Source of the DNA: JADFRD01 sp964491015 | Lineage (GTDB): Bacteria > Fidelibacterota > Marinisomatia > Marinisomatales > TCS55 | Assembly: GCA_964491015.1 (NCBI GenBank) | Contig: CAZBEY010000072.1 | Coordinates: 1 to 9,192, forward strand | DNA length: 9,192 bases | Reading direction: 5' to 3' | Part shown: positions 6,998-9,192 of the stretch, in pieces | Numbering within the stretch: the stretch's first letter is position 1 | Layout of the letters: the number at the start of each line of letters is the position of its first letter | Position numbers and translations under genes: made by a program | The notes under the pieces: generated by a model | Database searches by the model: none | What the model was told of the DNA's origin: nothing | Seen by the model: only the letters and a program-made list of their open reading frames with translations

Positions 6998-7738
6998 ATG
7001 ACACGATCACATTCATTTCTGGACATATTCTCGGGAGATTTCTCCAAACCTGTTGTGGCATTAATAGGAGGCGGCGGAAAAACATCGCTCCTGTTTCAAT
7101 TGGGAAAGGAATTTGTCAATCAATATAAAAAAGTATTGTTAACAACAATTACCAAGTCCGGACCTTCCAAAAATATCCCCATGACATTGTCTGGATCCAA
7201 TGGGAATATTTCTTTACTACAATTGTTCAAGTCTCAAAACCCTGTCTACTTATTAAGGGAACAAATTAGAGGAGATAAATATCAAGGAATATCCGCTGTT
7301 CAATTGGAATCCTTTCTACCGGATGCTGATGTCACCCTATTTGAATGTGACGGTTCCAGAAATTTGCCCCTCAAAGCACACAGTGAATGGGATCCGGTTG
7401 TGCCTGGTTTCGCCACCCATGTCATCATTGTGATCGGTGCTGATGTTATTAATACTAAACTGAAAGACAGAAAAGTTCATCGGCCTGAGATTTTCAAATC
7501 TCTCTGGTCAATTGATGACGCTACCGTAATAGACATTGAACTTATTACAGAGGTGGTTACGAGTCAGAAAGGGTATTTATCAAAAATACCCAGTTCTATT
7601 CCCACAATTTATTTCGTTAATAAAGCAGATGCTTATCCTGAAAATGCTTGCTCTCTTGGAGAAAGTATTTCTTTAAACACATCGTCGTCTGTTTATATCG
7701 GTAGTGTTAAAAAAACATGGTGGGAGTTGATTTCATGA
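6998..7738 (+). CDS. yqeC: Selenium-dependent hydroxylase accessory protein YqeC
   Basis: This 246-residue cytosolic protein has the YqeC signature. A P-loop-like VVALIGGGGKTS lies at 19-30, followed by a VLLTTITK strand (46-53), ECDGSRNLPLKA 116-127 (family form close to EADGSRGLPLKAP), WDPVVP 131-136 and KVHRPE 159-164. YqeC is found with YqeB in genomes carrying selenium-dependent molybdenum hydroxylases and is thought to help make or insert the Se-containing Mo cofactor; its biochemistry is not established here. ATG 6998 is the only conventional start in the frame, which is closed by TGA at 6980-6982, and it has no Shine-Dalgarno. It begins the plus-strand operon, divergent from ade, and its TGA overlaps the mocA ATG in an ATGA arrangement. 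Confidence 0.9.
   Translation: MTRSHSFLDIFSGDFSKPVVALIGGGGKTSLLFQLGKEFVNQYKKVLLTTITKSGPSKNIPMTLSGSNGNISLLQLFKSQNPVYLLREQIRGDKYQGISAVQLESFLPDADVTLFECDGSRNLPLKAHSEWDPVVPGFATHVIIVIGADVINTKLKDRKVHRPEIFKSLWSIDDATVIDIELITEVVTSQKGYLSKIPSSIPTIYFVNKADAYPENACSLGESISLNTSSSVYIGSVKKTWWELIS
7722..7726 (+). promoter_or_regulatory. Shine-Dalgarno of mocA
   Basis: GGGAG lies 8 nt before ATG 7735, inside the end of yqeC. It decides the mocA start: the ATG at 7717, six codons upstream in frame, lies before this site and would add residues before the conserved N-terminal strand. Confidence 0.6.
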
Positions 7739-8319
7739 AAATAGCCATGATAATCCCAGCCGCCGGGTTGTCCACGAGACACCCGCCCAATAAACTGTTA
7801 GACAGGATTGGCGGTAAAACAGTCATTGAAAAAACAATAGAATCGTATCTTAATCATGATTTGGAAATCTTTCTTATCACAGGACATGACAATAAAAAAC
7901 TGACTAAAGTAATCTCTTTATCCATCAAAAAACAAATCAAAATCATCAATAATAATCAATATCAGGCTGGTTTGTCTGAATCGATAAAAAAAGGGGTGGT
8001 TTCTGTACAGGGAGATTGTGATTATTTTGGGTTTAGTTTGGGTGATAAACCATTCATTCAAGGGGACACTATCAAGTTACTTTTAAAAGAACTGGAAACA
8101 AATAACTCCAAAATTCTTATTCCAACATTTGAAGGATTGATTGGACATCCCACATTTTTTCCCCAAAATTATCGTAGCGAATTGATGACAATTACAGGCG
8201 ATTCTGGTGGGCGTGAATTATTAAGTTCCCATAATGATGATATCACTTATTTTCCTGTGAATGACCCAGGAATCATTTTAGACATGGACACTTATTACAC
8301 TGAAAAAAATGATAATTGA
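7735..8319 (+). CDS. mocA: Molybdenum cofactor cytidylyltransferase, MocA/YgfJ type
   Basis: The 194-residue product is about the usual YgfJ/MocA length. It is a MobA-like nucleotidyltransferase expected to join CMP from CTP to molybdopterin, giving the dinucleotide form used by xanthine dehydrogenase-family enzymes. Motifs: IIPAAGLSTR 6-15, NKLL 19-22, NNNQYQAGLSESIKKG 72-87, SLGDKPF 101-107 with metal ligand D104, IGHPTFF 136-142, GDSGGRELL 155-163 and DMDT 183-186. The family R-M-G-x-x-K signature reads R15-H-P-P-N-K20, so Met-Gly is replaced while Arg and Lys remain. The start at 7735 is supported by GGGAG 8 nt upstream and the 4-bp ATGA overlap with yqeC. Its end overlaps yqeB by 11 bp. 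Context with yqeB and yqeC places it in the SDMH maturation group rather than general Mo-cofactor synthesis. Confidence 0.85.
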   Translation: MKIAMIIPAAGLSTRHPPNKLLDRIGGKTVIEKTIESYLNHDLEIFLITGHDNKKLTKVISLSIKKQIKIINNNQYQAGLSESIKKGVVSVQGDCDYFGFSLGDKPFIQGDTIKLLLKELETNNSKILIPTFEGLIGHPTFFPQNYRSELMTITGDSGGRELLSSHNDDITYFPVNDPGIILDMDTYYTEKNDN

Positions 8320-9115
8320 CCCACATACACTCATCTGGATTCGGGGGGCTGGAGAAATTGGCAGTGCAACTGCTGTTATACTCTACAAAATCGGATTCAG
8401 AATTGTTATCAGTGATATTAATCCGCCACTGGCTATCCGGCGCTCTGTCACCTTCAGTGATGCAATTTTGGACGGAGAAGCAAAGGTCGCCGGAATTCAA
8501 GCAAAATTGCGAGCAGTCGATCAATTTTCAAAACAGAGGACCAGTGGTTTTATTCCATTATTTATCGATGATCCGAACCAAATTCTTTCCTTAAAACCAT
8601 CAATTATAATCGATGCCAGAATGATAAAATCTTATGATAAAGATTATCGTAAATGGGCTAATCATTTCATTGGATTTGGACCCGGGTTTATTGCCAAAGA
8701 AAATTGTCACGCTGTCATTGAAACGATGCGGGGACACAACCTGGGAAAAATCATATATGATGGATTACCTATAGAGAATACGGATATTCCCGGAACCATA
8801 GGAGGCCAATCGAAGCGGCGGGTTTTTTATTCGCCTTCCCATGGAAAATTAGATTGGCACGTTCACTTTGGAGAAATTCTCGAGAAAGATCAATTGATGG
8901 GAACCATAGCCTCTACCGTTGAAATTCGTTCTCCTTTTCACGGCATCGTAAGAGGATTAATCCATCCCTCTGTTCCCATGAACCCTGGTCTAAAAATTGC
9001 TGATGTGGATCCACGTGGTGAAGGAATTGATTTTACTACACTTTCTGATAAATCAAGAAGCTTGGGGAGGGCCGCTCTGGAAGCAGTGATGTTATTTATT
9101 AAAAACCAATCGTAA
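8309..9115 (+). CDS. yqeB: Selenium-dependent molybdenum hydroxylase maturation protein YqeB (EF2563 family)
   Basis: This 268-residue protein matches the short, single-unit form of YqeB (E. coli YqeB is about twice as long). A Rossmann-like N-terminus is visible as IRGAGEIGSATA 11-22, followed by the family string PPLAIRRSVTFSDAI 39-53 and DG at 55-56. The middle has IGFGPGFIAKENCHAVIET 121-139 with RGHNLG 141-146. The C-terminal part has RSPFHGIVRGLIHP 207-220, GLKIADVDPRG 227-237 and SDKSRSLGRAALEAV 246-260; the DVDPRG motif is a strong hallmark. It is a marker gene for selenium-containing Mo hydroxylases and is proposed to act in cofactor maturation. It overlaps mocA by 11 bp, so translation is probably coupled; the ATG has only an A-rich stretch upstream. 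A probable XdhC-family gene follows after 9 nt. Confidence 0.92.
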   Translation: MIIDPHTLIWIRGAGEIGSATAVILYKIGFRIVISDINPPLAIRRSVTFSDAILDGEAKVAGIQAKLRAVDQFSKQRTSGFIPLFIDDPNQILSLKPSIIIDARMIKSYDKDYRKWANHFIGFGPGFIAKENCHAVIETMRGHNLGKIIYDGLPIENTDIPGTIGGQSKRRVFYSPSHGKLDWHVHFGEILEKDQLMGTIASTVEIRSPFHGIVRGLIHPSVPMNPGLKIADVDPRGEGIDFTTLSDKSRSLGRAALEAVMLFIKNQS

Positions 9116-9124
9116 TTTTATTAG

Positions 9125-9192
9125 ATGGAAAAGAGGTTTTACCAAAAACTCGTTGAATTTGATTTCAGCGAACCCTGTGCTCTCTGTACAGT
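9125..9192 (+). CDS. Probable XdhC/CoxI-family cofactor-insertion protein, N-terminal fragment
   Basis: An open frame from ATG 9125 continues to the right edge (22 full codons); a TAG at 9122-9124 closes it upstream. The start MEKRFYQKLVEF followed by EPCALCTV resembles the N-terminus of XdhC/CoxI proteins, where a short helix precedes a strand of the form xxALATVV. It is 9 nt after yqeB on the same strand. XdhC proteins bind molybdenum cofactor and help load it, sulfurated, into xanthine dehydrogenases, which suits this operon. The fragment is too short for certainty, and the diagnostic G-S-x-P-R segment would lie just beyond the window. Confidence 0.5.
   Translation, partial: MEKRFYQKLVEFDFSEPCALCT

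Noticed and set aside
9116..9124. Terminator after yqeB
   Set aside because: Only 9 nt separate yqeB from the next start and no hairpin is seen, so the operon appears to continue.
1..9192. Selenocysteine (in-frame TGA) in the selenium-linked enzymes
   Set aside because: All main genes read through without internal TGA. In this enzyme class selenium is carried by the cofactor, not by a selenocysteine residue.

Overview
This window is a bacterial purine-catabolism locus of the selenium-dependent molybdenum hydroxylase (SDMH) type. It has seven recognisable genes plus one cut off at the right edge, arranged as two divergent blocks around a control region at about 6850-6997. No tRNA, rRNA, CRISPR array, insertion sequence or phage gene was seen. 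The organism cannot be named from this stretch. It is a moderately AT-rich bacterium, and most starts lack a strong Shine-Dalgarno sequence. The gene set suggests an anaerobic or facultative purine user; a member of the FCB/Marinimicrobia-like groups is only a guess.

Left block, minus strand, in transcription order: ade (adenine deaminase, 5209-6843), a 245-bp gap with a stem-loop, a stand-alone molybdopterin-binding hydroxylase subunit of xanthine dehydrogenase type (2705-4963), ssnA (amidohydrolase, 1244-2611) and ygeY (M20 metallohydrolase, start 1178, running off the left edge). Right block, plus strand: yqeC (6998-7738), mocA/ygfJ (7735-8319), yqeB (8309-9115) and the first 22 codons of a probable XdhC/CoxI-family gene (from 9125). 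The first three are overlapped and clearly one operon.

The blocks fit together. The left block supplies catabolic enzymes: adenine to hypoxanthine, then hydroxylation by a Mo enzyme, then ring-fragment hydrolases of the SsnA/YgeY kind. The right block supplies the cofactor machinery: cytidylylation of molybdopterin by MocA, the YqeC and YqeB factors tied by comparative genomics to selenium-containing Mo hydroxylases, and probably an XdhC-like cofactor inserter. The FAD and [2Fe-2S] subunits the hydroxylase should need, and selD, are absent from the window and may lie outside it.

The points most worth a second look are the lone Mo subunit with purine-type active-site residues, a divergent control region with three ATGATT-centred palindromic sites overlapping a good minus-strand promoter, and a seven-codon upstream ORF with its own GGAGG ahead of ade. 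Others are a stem-loop that pairs best as plus-strand RNA, and a changed nucleotide-binding signature in MocA.
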